64,000 nt of DNA from Mycobacterium sp. Root265 (GTDB lineage: Bacteria > Actinomycetota > Actinomycetes > Mycobacteriales > Mycobacteriaceae). The DNA is taken from positions 124,001 to 188,000 of the forward strand of contig NZ_LMJA01000030.1 of the NCBI RefSeq assembly GCF_001428895.1, read 5' to 3'. The notes beneath the pieces are model-generated. The model was not told where the DNA came from. It was given only the letters and a program-made list of their open reading frames with translations, and ran no database searches. This document shows positions 1 to 6,826 of the stretch, one piece after another (the stretch's first letter is position 1; each line of letters starts with the position of its first letter). The position numbers were made by a program, and so were the translations under genes.

Positions 1-163
1 GGCCACCGAGGACCACTTCGTCGGTTCCGCCGAGATCAGGCGCCGGGCGGCCGACCGGGCCGGAGCCCGCACCGAGGTACTCGACGGACTGGGGCACTGG
101 TGGATGATCGAGGACCCGGCTCGCGGCGCGGAGGTGCTCACGCGCTTCTGGGCCGCCCTCTGA
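1..163 (+). CDS. alpha/beta hydrolase, C-terminal end (partial)
   Basis: This is the 3' end of a gene that begins before the window; the open frame starts at base 2 and gives 53 residues. The tail contains LGHWWM followed by IEDPARGAEVLTRFW. This is the usual ending of alpha/beta hydrolase fold enzymes: the last catalytic histidine (GHW), a short loop, then a final helix. The substrate cannot be told from the tail. It lies 47 bp before the next gene on the same strand. A haloalkane dehalogenase, epoxide hydrolase or esterase would look the same here. Confidence 0.6.
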   Translation, partial: ATEDHFVGSAEIRRRAADRAGARTEVLDGLGHWWMIEDPARGAEVLTRFWAAL

Positions 164-210
164 GGCTCGCCGAATAGGAACTCGAGGCCAGGTCGCCGTA
201 CCCTTGCGCG

Positions 211-1635
211 GTGACCGCGATCGATCCGGACAAGCTGCGCGCCTGCCTGCAGGTGCTGGCCGACGTCGAATCGTTGCCGCCCGAGCACCCGGACGCGGTC
301 GCCGTCCGACGCGCCACCGCGGGCATCTTCAAGTCGGTGCGCAAGGCCCGCAGGCACGCCAAGCGCGACGCGGTGGCCGAGGCCGACAAGGCTGTCATCG
401 CCGCGACCGCCACCGGGGCGCCCGGACGTATCGACGACGAGACGGCCGGCCTGCCGCTGGTCTCCTCGGTGACCGGCGCGTCCGCGGGAACCCTGCTGCG
501 GTCGCGGGCGTGCTACATCTGCAAGAAGCAGCACACCGTCGTCGACGCCTTCTACCACCAGCTTTGTCCGGAATGCGCGGCGTTCAGCCATGCCAAACGT
601 GACGCCCGCACCGACCTGACCGGCCGCACCGCGCTGCTCACCGGCGGGCGCGCCAAGATCGGCATGTACATCGCGTTGCGCCTGCTGCGCGACGGTGCAC
701 ACACCACGATCACCACCCGCTTCCCGAACGACGCGGTGCGCCGCTTCGCCGCCATGCCCGACAGCGCCGACTGGCTGCACCGGCTGCGGATCATCGGCAT
801 CGACCTGCGCGATCCCGCTCAGGTGGTGGCGCTGGCCGACACGGTGGCCGCGCACGGACCGCTGGACATCCTGATCAACAACGCCGCGCAGACGGTGCGC
901 CGGGCACCCGGCTCCTACTCGGCGCTCGTCGAGGCCGAACGCACGCCGCCGCCCGAGCTGGCTCAGGTCGACGTGGTCACCTTCGACCGGGTCAGCGACG
1001 CGCACCCGGCGGCACTGGCGGGCAGCCTGGCCGAGCATCAGACTCCGCACGCGATCACCGAGCTGGCGTTGACGGCCCGCAGTGCTTCGCCGGAGCGGAT
1101 CGCGGCAGGCACGGCCATCGACGCGGGCGGACTGCTGCCCGACACGGCCCCCATCAACAGCTGGACCCAGCGCGTGCACGAGGTCGACGCGATGGAGCTG
1201 CTGGAAGTGCAGCTCTGCAACCAGACCGCCCCGTTCATCCTGGTGAGCCGGCTGCGACCGGCGATGGCCGCATCGCCCGCACGCCGCAAGTACGTCGTGA
1301 ACGTCTCGGCGATGGAGGGGCAGTTCGGCCGCCGCTACAAGGGGCCCGGGCATCCGCACACCAACATGGCCAAGGCCGCGCTGAACATGCTCACCCGCAC
1401 CAGCTCCGCCGAGATGCTGGAACAGGACGGCATCCTGATGACCGCCGTGGACACCGGCTGGATCACCGATGAGCGGCCGCACCCCACCAAGCTGCGGCTG
1501 GCCGAGGAAGGCTTCCACGCGCCGCTGGATCTGGTCGACGGCGCCGCGCGCGTCTATGACCCGATCGTGCGCGGCGAGGCCGGCGAGGATCTGCACGGCT
1601 GCTTCCTGAAGGATTACGCGCCCAGCGAGTGGTAG
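211..1635 (+). CDS. atypical SDR-fold oxidoreductase with N-terminal Cys4 extension
   Basis: 474 residues, GTG start. Residues 1-135 are an extension with two CxxC pairs (C101/C104 and C119/C122), which look like a structural zinc site. A Rossmann domain follows, with a TGG...KIG nucleotide loop near residue 144 and an NNAAQT motif. The catalytic serine position is present (S366 in NVSAMEG). The usual YxxxK reads TNMAK (T384, K388), so the SDR catalytic tyrosine is missing. It is much longer than a classical SDR of about 250 residues. Oxidoreductase activity is therefore uncertain; it may be a divergent SDR or a binding protein. Its last codons lie in a 32-bp sequence that recurs downstream of the Fic gene. 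Confidence 0.75.
   Translation: MTAIDPDKLRACLQVLADVESLPPEHPDAVAVRRATAGIFKSVRKARRHAKRDAVAEADKAVIAATATGAPGRIDDETAGLPLVSSVTGASAGTLLRSRACYICKKQHTVVDAFYHQLCPECAAFSHAKRDARTDLTGRTALLTGGRAKIGMYIALRLLRDGAHTTITTRFPNDAVRRFAAMPDSADWLHRLRIIGIDLRDPAQVVALADTVAAHGPLDILINNAAQTVRRAPGSYSALVEAERTPPPELAQVDVVTFDRVSDAHPAALAGSLAEHQTPHAITELALTARSASPERIAAGTAIDAGGLLPDTAPINSWTQRVHEVDAMELLEVQLCNQTAPFILVSRLRPAMAASPARRKYVVNVSAMEGQFGRRYKGPGHPHTNMAKAALNMLTRTSSAEMLEQDGILMTAVDTGWITDERPHPTKLRLAEEGFHAPLDLVDGAARVYDPIVRGEAGEDLHGCFLKDYAPSEW
1598..1629 (+). repeat. direct repeat copy 1 (SDR 3' end)
   Basis: A 32-bp stretch at the 3' end of the SDR gene, starting GCTGCTTCCTGAAGG, matches positions 2971-3002 at 30 of 32 bases. This copy is coding (CFLKDYAPSE) and ends just before the stop codon. 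The two copies bracket the Fic gene and its operator. Confidence 0.85.
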
Positions 1636-1753
1636 CTGGGCGCTGTCGCCCGTCCGCGAGATTGCGGTTATCGCGTGAAAGTACGAGTGGCTCGCGCAGA
1701 AACAGCAATCTCACGGGCCAGGGGCTTGCCACAACTGAAGTCCACTCTGCCTA

Positions 1754-1785
1754 TTAACTTCACTTAGCTCCATAAGTGAAGTTAA
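1754..1785 (+). promoter_or_regulatory. perfect inverted repeat, probable Fic operator/promoter
   Basis: TTAACTTCACTTA (1754-1766) and TAAGTGAAGTTAA (1773-1785) form a perfect 13-bp inverted repeat around a 6-bp spacer. The half-site core ACTTCACTT occurs a third time at 1798-1806, in codons 2-4 of the Fic gene. The AT-rich run GTTAAAATAT just after the palindrome could be a -10 element, which would leave almost no 5' leader. The symmetry suits a dimeric regulator. Control by the Fic protein's own winged-helix tail is an inference. Confidence 0.75.
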
Positions 1786-1794
1786 AATATATCG

Positions 1795-2967
1795 ATGACT
1801 TCACTTCGGCCGATCTTCCGCGAGGACGTTTGTTGGGAACCGCAGGGGGTGACGTATTCGCGCGCTGCGCGGCCGCGCTATGGCACCTATCACCCGTGCG
1901 TGCCCGCCGCCATTGCTGACCTAGCACTCGACTTGCCGCCGTCGGTGCTCGTCGCGGCTGAGTCGGCCAGCCGCGAGATCGCACGGTTTGACGCCGAACT
2001 CGGCGGCGAGATCGCACCGTTTGCGGCCGTCCTACTGCGGTCGGAATCCGCCGCGAGCTCACAGATCGAGAACCTGACCGCATCGGCGCGCGCAATCGGC
2101 GAGGCCGAGCTGCCCGGCGGCAAGGCCAAGCGCAACGCGGCCATGGTCGTCGCCAACACCGCGGCGATGCGGGCGGCGGTCGCACTGTCCGACACCGTCG
2201 ACGCCGAGGCTGTCCGGGCGATGCACCGTGCGTTGATGATCAACGATCCGCGTCATACGCCGGGCGAATTCCGCACCGAGCCGGTGTGGATCGGCGGCGG
2301 GTCGACTCCCATCGGCGCGACATTTGTCGGCCCGCGCCATGAGTTGGTCCCCGGGGCGATTGACGATCTGGTCATTTTCGCACAGCGTGCTGACCTTCCC
2401 GCGCTGCCGCAGATCGCAGTGAGCCACGCACAGTTCGAGACCATTCACCCCTTCACCGACGGCAACGGCCGCACGGGCCGCGCCTTGGTGCAAGCGATGC
2501 TGCGCAACAAAGGTCTGTCGCGTCAGGTCACGGTGCCGGTCTCAGCCGGGCTGCTGGCCGACACCGATGGGTATTTCGCCGCGTTGACGAGCTACCGCGA
2601 GGGCGATGCCGCCCCCATTGTCGTGCGGTTCTCGCAGGCCACGGTCCTGGCCATCGCCAACGGACGCCAGTTGGTCGACGAACTGCGTGACATCCGGGAA
2701 TCCTGGAACAGTGTGATCACCGCACGCGCCGACTCCGCGGTGTGGAAGGTCGCAGACCTGTTGACCCGCCGCCCGGTCGTGAACGCCGCGTTGCTGGCGC
2801 AAGAGCTGGGCATCGAGTCCACCAACGCGCACCGCTACCTCAACCCGCTCACCGATGTGGGAATCCTCGTCGAGGCAACGAACGGACCTCGGAACCGGGT
2901 GTGGCGTTCCCCCGAAGTGCTTGCCGCGCTCGATGCTTTCGCCGAACGCGCCGGCCGGCGCGGCTGA
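1795..2967 (+). CDS. Fic family protein with N-terminal inhibitory motif and C-terminal winged helix
   Basis: 390 residues. Fic enzymes usually transfer AMP, or another phosphate-linked group, to a target protein hydroxyl. The core motif HPFTDGNGRTGR is intact at residues 218-229, with H218 as catalytic base. An inhibitory helix motif SSQIEN is at 88-93 and fits (S/T)xxxE(G/N); its glutamate normally blocks ATP in class II Fic proteins, so the enzyme is probably self-restrained. The last ~100 residues look like a winged helix, with phrases such as NAALLAQELGIESTNAHRYL. No Shine-Dalgarno is visible, so the message may be leaderless. The gene sits alone between two copies of a 32-bp repeat, which points to acquisition. 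The target protein is unknown. Confidence 0.93.
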   Translation: MTSLRPIFREDVCWEPQGVTYSRAARPRYGTYHPCVPAAIADLALDLPPSVLVAAESASREIARFDAELGGEIAPFAAVLLRSESAASSQIENLTASARAIGEAELPGGKAKRNAAMVVANTAAMRAAVALSDTVDAEAVRAMHRALMINDPRHTPGEFRTEPVWIGGGSTPIGATFVGPRHELVPGAIDDLVIFAQRADLPALPQIAVSHAQFETIHPFTDGNGRTGRALVQAMLRNKGLSRQVTVPVSAGLLADTDGYFAALTSYREGDAAPIVVRFSQATVLAIANGRQLVDELRDIRESWNSVITARADSAVWKVADLLTRRPVVNAALLAQELGIESTNAHRYLNPLTDVGILVEATNGPRNRVWRSPEVLAALDAFAERAGRRG

Positions 2968-2970
2968 TCA

Positions 2971-3002
2971 GCTGTTTCCTGAAGGATTGCGCGCCCAGCG
3001 AG
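2971..3002 (+). repeat. direct repeat copy 2 (SDR 3'-end remnant)
   Basis: Second copy of the 32-bp sequence at 1598-1629, with two mismatches (fifth and nineteenth bases). It begins three bases after the Fic stop codon. In the matching frame it reads CFLKDCAPSE, a diverged copy of the SDR C-terminus, but it belongs to no intact gene here. Sequence on both sides differs from copy 1, so the shared segment is sharply bounded. Confidence 0.85.
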
Positions 3003-3079
3003 GCCATCGGGGTTTGTCGGACCGACGCGCTACGGTGCGATCAAGAACGAGAAGCACACGGCAATTGATCGAGATGTAG

Positions 3080-3152
3080 TACCCCCGACAGGATTCGAAC
3101 CTGCAACCGACCGGGTAGAAACCGGATGCGCTATCCGTTGCGCCACGGGGGC
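3080..3152 (-). tRNA. tRNA-Arg (anticodon UCU)
   Basis: On the minus strand a full 73-nt cloverleaf can be drawn: acceptor GCCCCCG pairing with CGGGGGT (closing G-U pair), a D arm, a TCCGG/CCGG anticodon stem with loop TTTCTAC, and a T arm with GGTTCGAATCC. The anticodon TCT reads AGA/AGG, rare arginine codons in GC-rich genomes. The CCA end is not encoded. Its 3' end faces the Fic gene. Confidence 0.93.
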
Positions 3153-3251
3153 AAGTCGGACCACCGTAATTTACACCGCGGCGACGTCCTTGCAGAAACG
3201 GATGTGCACTACGTGGGCTGCTCGCACCGCATTCGACGAGATGGGCGATCA

Positions 3252-3707
3252 GTGGTTCGACATCACACCAAAGACAAGGGCGACCTCGGTGTCGCCAAAG
3301 CGCACGCCGACCTGGTGACCAAGGGGTTCTATGTGCTTTTCCCGACTACCGAGCACGCGCCGTTCGACCTCGTTGCGTATGCGGACGGCGCTTTTCACCG
3401 GGTCCAGGTGAAATATCGGTCGGCGCGTGGAGGCGCTATCCACCTGAACCTCCGGTCCACATGGTCAGACCGCCACGGCGTTCATTCGACACCCATCGAC
3501 AAGTCATCCGTCGACGCAATCTGCATCTACTGCCCGGAGACCGATGAGTGTTATTACATCCGGCCGACTGACCACGGCGCTTCCGTCAATCTTCGGATCA
3601 CGCCGACCAAGAACGGTCAGCAGAAACGAATCCTGCCGGCCGCATCATTCCGCGACCTGCCGGACAGACTCCCGAATCCTGCAGACAACTTCCGCACCTC
3701 GGCGTGA
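3252..3707 (+). CDS. PD-(D/E)XK nuclease-like protein
   Basis: 151 residues from a GTG at 3252. The open frame extends back through the tRNA-Arg, so upstream starts are unlikely; a GTG at 3204 is the only other realistic choice. The sequence runs KDKGDLGVAKAHADLVTKGFYV, then PFDLVAY, then HRVQVKYRS. This matches the layout of small PD-(D/E)XK endonuclease-fold proteins related to group I intron endonucleases: a basic start, a helix, the metal-binding Asp (D39) and a QxK core (Q52, K54). No partner methylase is nearby, so a restriction system is not supported. It may be part of the Fic/tRNA islet. Nuclease activity is inferred from the fold only. Confidence 0.65.
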   Translation: MVRHHTKDKGDLGVAKAHADLVTKGFYVLFPTTEHAPFDLVAYADGAFHRVQVKYRSARGGAIHLNLRSTWSDRHGVHSTPIDKSSVDAICIYCPETDECYYIRPTDHGASVNLRITPTKNGQQKRILPAASFRDLPDRLPNPADNFRTSA

Positions 3708-3839
3708 AGCCGCCGTGAATTCCGACGCGGCCGCCGTATGACAGCCACGAAAGCCGCGTCGCACCGCGGCGTCGCCGACTAGCGTGGACGCTGCAGGGTG
3801 GCCGCTGGTGGAGCGCCGTGCAGGAGGAGAGTTCGCGCG

Positions 3840-5309
3840 ATGAGCAAGGTGCCGTTGGATGCGGCGGGGCTGCCCCAGAAACTGAACGGCGTCGACACAT
3901 TGCTGCATCGTGGCGAGGCCAATCCCCGTACCCGGTCGGGCATCATGGGCGTCGAACTGCTTGACACCACCCCCGATTGGGAGCGGTTTCGCGCAGTGTT
4001 CGAGCAGGCGTCGCGCAAGGTGCTGCGGTTGCGCCAGAAGGTCGTCATGCCGACGCTGCCGACGGCCTCACCGCGCTGGGTGGTCGACCCGGACTTCAAC
4101 CTCGATTTCCATGTGCGCCGGGCCCGGGTCCCCGAACCGGGCACGCTGCGTGAGGTGCTCGATCTCGCCGAGATCGCGCTGCAGTCCCCGATGGACATCA
4201 CTCGGCCGCTGTGGAGTGCCACCCTGGTCGAAGGTCTGGCCGACGGCCGGGCCGCCACCATCCTGCACCTGAGCCACGCCGTCGCGGACGGGGTCGGCAC
4301 GGTCGAGATGTTCGCCCACCTCTACAACCTGGAACGCGATGTCGAGATCGGTGAGCTTGCGCCGCTGCCGATTCCGCAGGATCTGTCGGCCAATGACCTG
4401 ATGAGAATGGGCATCAACCGGCTGCCCATGAAGATCACCAACAGCATGCTCGGCCTGCTCGGCGGCGCTGTGCACGCGGTCACCAACGTGGTGCGCGATC
4501 CCGCCGCCGCGGTCAGCGGCGTTGTGGACTACGCGCTGTCGACCACCCGGGTGTCCCGGCCGGTCGCCGACCATTCACCGCTACTGCGCCGGCGCAGCCT
4601 GACCACGCGTAGCGAGGCCATCGACATCGTGTTCTCTGACCTGCACAAGGCCGCCAAGGCCGCGGGCGGATCCATCAACGACGTCTACCTGGCCGGGTTG
4701 TGCGGTGCGCTGCGGTTCTACCACGAGGCCCTCGGCATGCCGATCGACACCTTGCCGATGGCGGTGCCGGTGAACCTGCGCTCCGATGACGACCCGGCCG
4801 GCGGAAACCGGTTCGCCGGTATCAATCTCGCCGCACCGATCGGCATCGCCGATCCGGAGCGCCGGATCAAGGCGATCCGCTCGCAGATGACCAGCAAGCG
4901 AGAGGAACGCGCCATCGACATGGTCGGAACGATCGCGCCGATCGCCAGTTTCCTGCCCGACGCCGTGCTCGAATCGGCGGCCAGTTCGGTGGTCAACTCC
5001 GATGTGCAGGCCAGCAATGTGCCGGTCTACCCCGGCGACACGTTCATCGCCGGGGCAAAAGTGCTGCGGCACTACGGTCTCGGACCGCTGCCGGGAGTCG
5101 CGATGATGACCGTGCTGGTATCGCGCGGCGGTTACGTCACCGTCACGACGCGCTACGACCGGGCCGCGTTCATCGATGACGCACTGTGGGCCCGGTGCCT
5201 GCTGCGGGGCTTCGACGAGATTCTGGCACTCGGCGGGGACGGCCGCACCGTACCGGCCTCCTTTGCGGCCCCCGAAACCCGCTCATCGAATGGAAGTGCT
5301 GCGCAATGA
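3840..5309 (+). CDS. wax ester synthase/diacylglycerol acyltransferase (WS/DGAT)
   Basis: 489 residues, from the ATG preceded by AGGAGGAGAG. This family makes triacylglycerol or wax esters by moving an acyl chain from acyl-CoA to diacylglycerol or an alcohol. The catalytic region reads LSHAVADG at 144-151. The usual HHxxxDG has its first histidine replaced by S145, while the catalytic second histidine (H146) and D150 G151 remain. The C-terminal half keeps the family's NDVYLAGLCGALR-type segment. It overlaps plsC by ATGA, so it heads a glycerolipid operon matching the M. tuberculosis Rv2484c-Rv2483c-Rv2482c order. Activity may differ from the major Tgs enzymes because of the altered motif. Confidence 0.9.
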   Translation: MSKVPLDAAGLPQKLNGVDTLLHRGEANPRTRSGIMGVELLDTTPDWERFRAVFEQASRKVLRLRQKVVMPTLPTASPRWVVDPDFNLDFHVRRARVPEPGTLREVLDLAEIALQSPMDITRPLWSATLVEGLADGRAATILHLSHAVADGVGTVEMFAHLYNLERDVEIGELAPLPIPQDLSANDLMRMGINRLPMKITNSMLGLLGGAVHAVTNVVRDPAAAVSGVVDYALSTTRVSRPVADHSPLLRRRSLTTRSEAIDIVFSDLHKAAKAAGGSINDVYLAGLCGALRFYHEALGMPIDTLPMAVPVNLRSDDDPAGGNRFAGINLAAPIGIADPERRIKAIRSQMTSKREERAIDMVGTIAPIASFLPDAVLESAASSVVNSDVQASNVPVYPGDTFIAGAKVLRHYGLGPLPGVAMMTVLVSRGGYVTVTTRYDRAAFIDDALWARCLLRGFDEILALGGDGRTVPASFAAPETRSSNGSAAQ

Positions 5310-6826
5310 GTTCGGCGGACGGACAATCGGGCGGCTCGAAGATCATGCGGCTGCCAGGCACGGTGGCCGAGATCGAAGCGAGCCCCGAGGGGCCCCAGGT
5401 GGGCGCCTTCTTCGACCTGGACGGCACCCTGGTCGCCGGTTTCACCGGCGTGCTGATGACACGGGATCAGTTGCGGCGCGGCCAGATGAGCGTCGGTGAG
5501 TTCATCGGCATGGTGCAGGCCGGTATCAACCATCAGCTGGGCCGCTCGGAGTTCGAGGATCTGATCGGCAAGGGTGCGCGCATGCTGCACGGGAACTCGA
5601 TCAGCGACCTCGACGAACTCGGTGAGCGGCTGTTCATCCAGCATGTCCGCGACCGGATCTACCCGGAGATGCGGGCCATGGTGCGCGCGCACATGGCCCG
5701 TGGCCACACCGTCGTACTGAGCTCCTCGGCGCTGACGGTGCAGGTGGAACCGGTCGCCCGCTTCCTGGGCATCGACAACGTGCTGAGCAACAAGTTCAAG
5801 GTCGACGAGCACGGCCTGATCACCGGCGAGGTCGAGGAACCGATCATCTGGGGCCCGGGCAAAGCCCATGCCGTCCAGAAGTTCTCGGCCGCCAACGGCG
5901 TCGACCTGACCAAGAGCTACTTCTACGCCGACGGCGACGAGGATGTCGCGTTGATGTATCTGGTCGGCAACCCGCGGCCCACCAACCCGGCCGGGAAGCT
6001 GGCATCGGTCGCGCAGAAGCGCGGCTGGCCGATCCTGAAGTTCAGCAGCCGCAGCGGCAGCAGTCCGGTGTCCCAGCTGCGCACCCTGGCCAGTCTGGCG
6101 ACCATCCCGACGGTCGCGGCCGGCGCCATCGGGCTGGGGCTGCTCACCCGCAACAAGCGCGTCGGCGTCAACTTCTTCACCTCCAACTGGAGCAGGCTGC
6201 TGATGCTCACCACCGGCATCGAGCTCAACGTGCTGGGCGAGGAGAATCTGACCGCGCAACGCCCGGCGGTGTTTCTCTTCAACCACCGCAACCAGGCCGA
6301 CCCGATGATCGCCGGCCGGCTGGTCAACGTGGACTTCACCAGCGTGGGAAAGAAAGAGCTGGAGAAGAACCCGCTGATGGGTCCGCTGGGCAAGGTGATG
6401 GACGCGGCGTTCATCGACCGTGACGACACCCAGTCCGCTGTCGAAGGCCTGCGCAAGGTGGAAGAGCTTGCCCGCAAAGGTCTTTCCATCATGATCGCGC
6501 CGGAGGGGACCCGGCTGGACACCACCGAGGTCGGCCCGTTCAAGAAGGGCCCGTTCCGCATCGCGATGGCGGCGGGTATCCCCATCGTGCCCATCGTGAT
6601 CCGCAACGCCGAGGTCATCGCCGCCCGCGACTCCAGCACCTTCAACGCGGGCAAGGTCGATGTCGCGGTGTTCCCGCCGATCCCGATCGACGGCTGGACC
6701 CACGACAATCTGACCGAGCGCATCGCCGAGGTGCGACAGCTCTACCTGGACACCCTGCTGGACTGGCCGCGGGACACGCTGCCCGACGCCGCCGTCTACC
6801 AACGCATCCGGGGAGAGCAGGCGTGA
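5306..6826 (+). CDS. plsC: bifunctional HAD-domain/1-acylglycerol-3-phosphate acyltransferase (PlsC)
   Basis: 506 residues, start fixed by the ATGA overlap with the WS/DGAT gene. Residues 30-270 are a HAD-IB phosphatase-like domain with the nucleophile motif DLDGT (D37, D39) and a DGDEDV motif. Residues 300-500 are a PlsC acyltransferase with NHRNQAD (H327, D332) and PEGTR (E400-R403). The acyltransferase part acylates lysophosphatidate to phosphatidate at the membrane. The HAD part resembles phosphoserine phosphatases but its substrate is unknown. This fusion is the same as in M. tuberculosis Rv2483c. It overlaps plsB2 by GTGA, so translation is probably coupled. Confidence 0.92.
   Translation: MSSADGQSGGSKIMRLPGTVAEIEASPEGPQVGAFFDLDGTLVAGFTGVLMTRDQLRRGQMSVGEFIGMVQAGINHQLGRSEFEDLIGKGARMLHGNSISDLDELGERLFIQHVRDRIYPEMRAMVRAHMARGHTVVLSSSALTVQVEPVARFLGIDNVLSNKFKVDEHGLITGEVEEPIIWGPGKAHAVQKFSAANGVDLTKSYFYADGDEDVALMYLVGNPRPTNPAGKLASVAQKRGWPILKFSSRSGSSPVSQLRTLASLATIPTVAAGAIGLGLLTRNKRVGVNFFTSNWSRLLMLTTGIELNVLGEENLTAQRPAVFLFNHRNQADPMIAGRLVNVDFTSVGKKELEKNPLMGPLGKVMDAAFIDRDDTQSAVEGLRKVEELARKGLSIMIAPEGTRLDTTEVGPFKKGPFRIAMAAGIPIVPIVIRNAEVIAARDSSTFNAGKVDVAVFPPIPIDGWTHDNLTERIAEVRQLYLDTLLDWPRDTLPDAAVYQRIRGEQA

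Noticed and set aside
2742-3079. Short plus-strand ORFs overlapping the Fic 3' end (CFLKDCAPSE-containing)
   Set aside because: Best explained as the repeat remnant of the SDR 3' end. There is no start site or intact domain.
3126-3251. Longer start for the PD-(D/E)XK-like gene (ATG at 3126)
   Set aside because: It would begin inside the tRNA-Arg gene and adds residues with no family match.
5153-6802. 549-residue minus-strand ORF opposite plsC (and similar long antisense ORFs at 17759-19792, 14258-16066, 31117-34134, 59446-61149)
   Set aside because: They lie exactly opposite well-recognised genes in the frame that stays open in GC-rich DNA, have His/Asp/Arg/Gly-heavy sequence with no domains, and have no ribosome sites.
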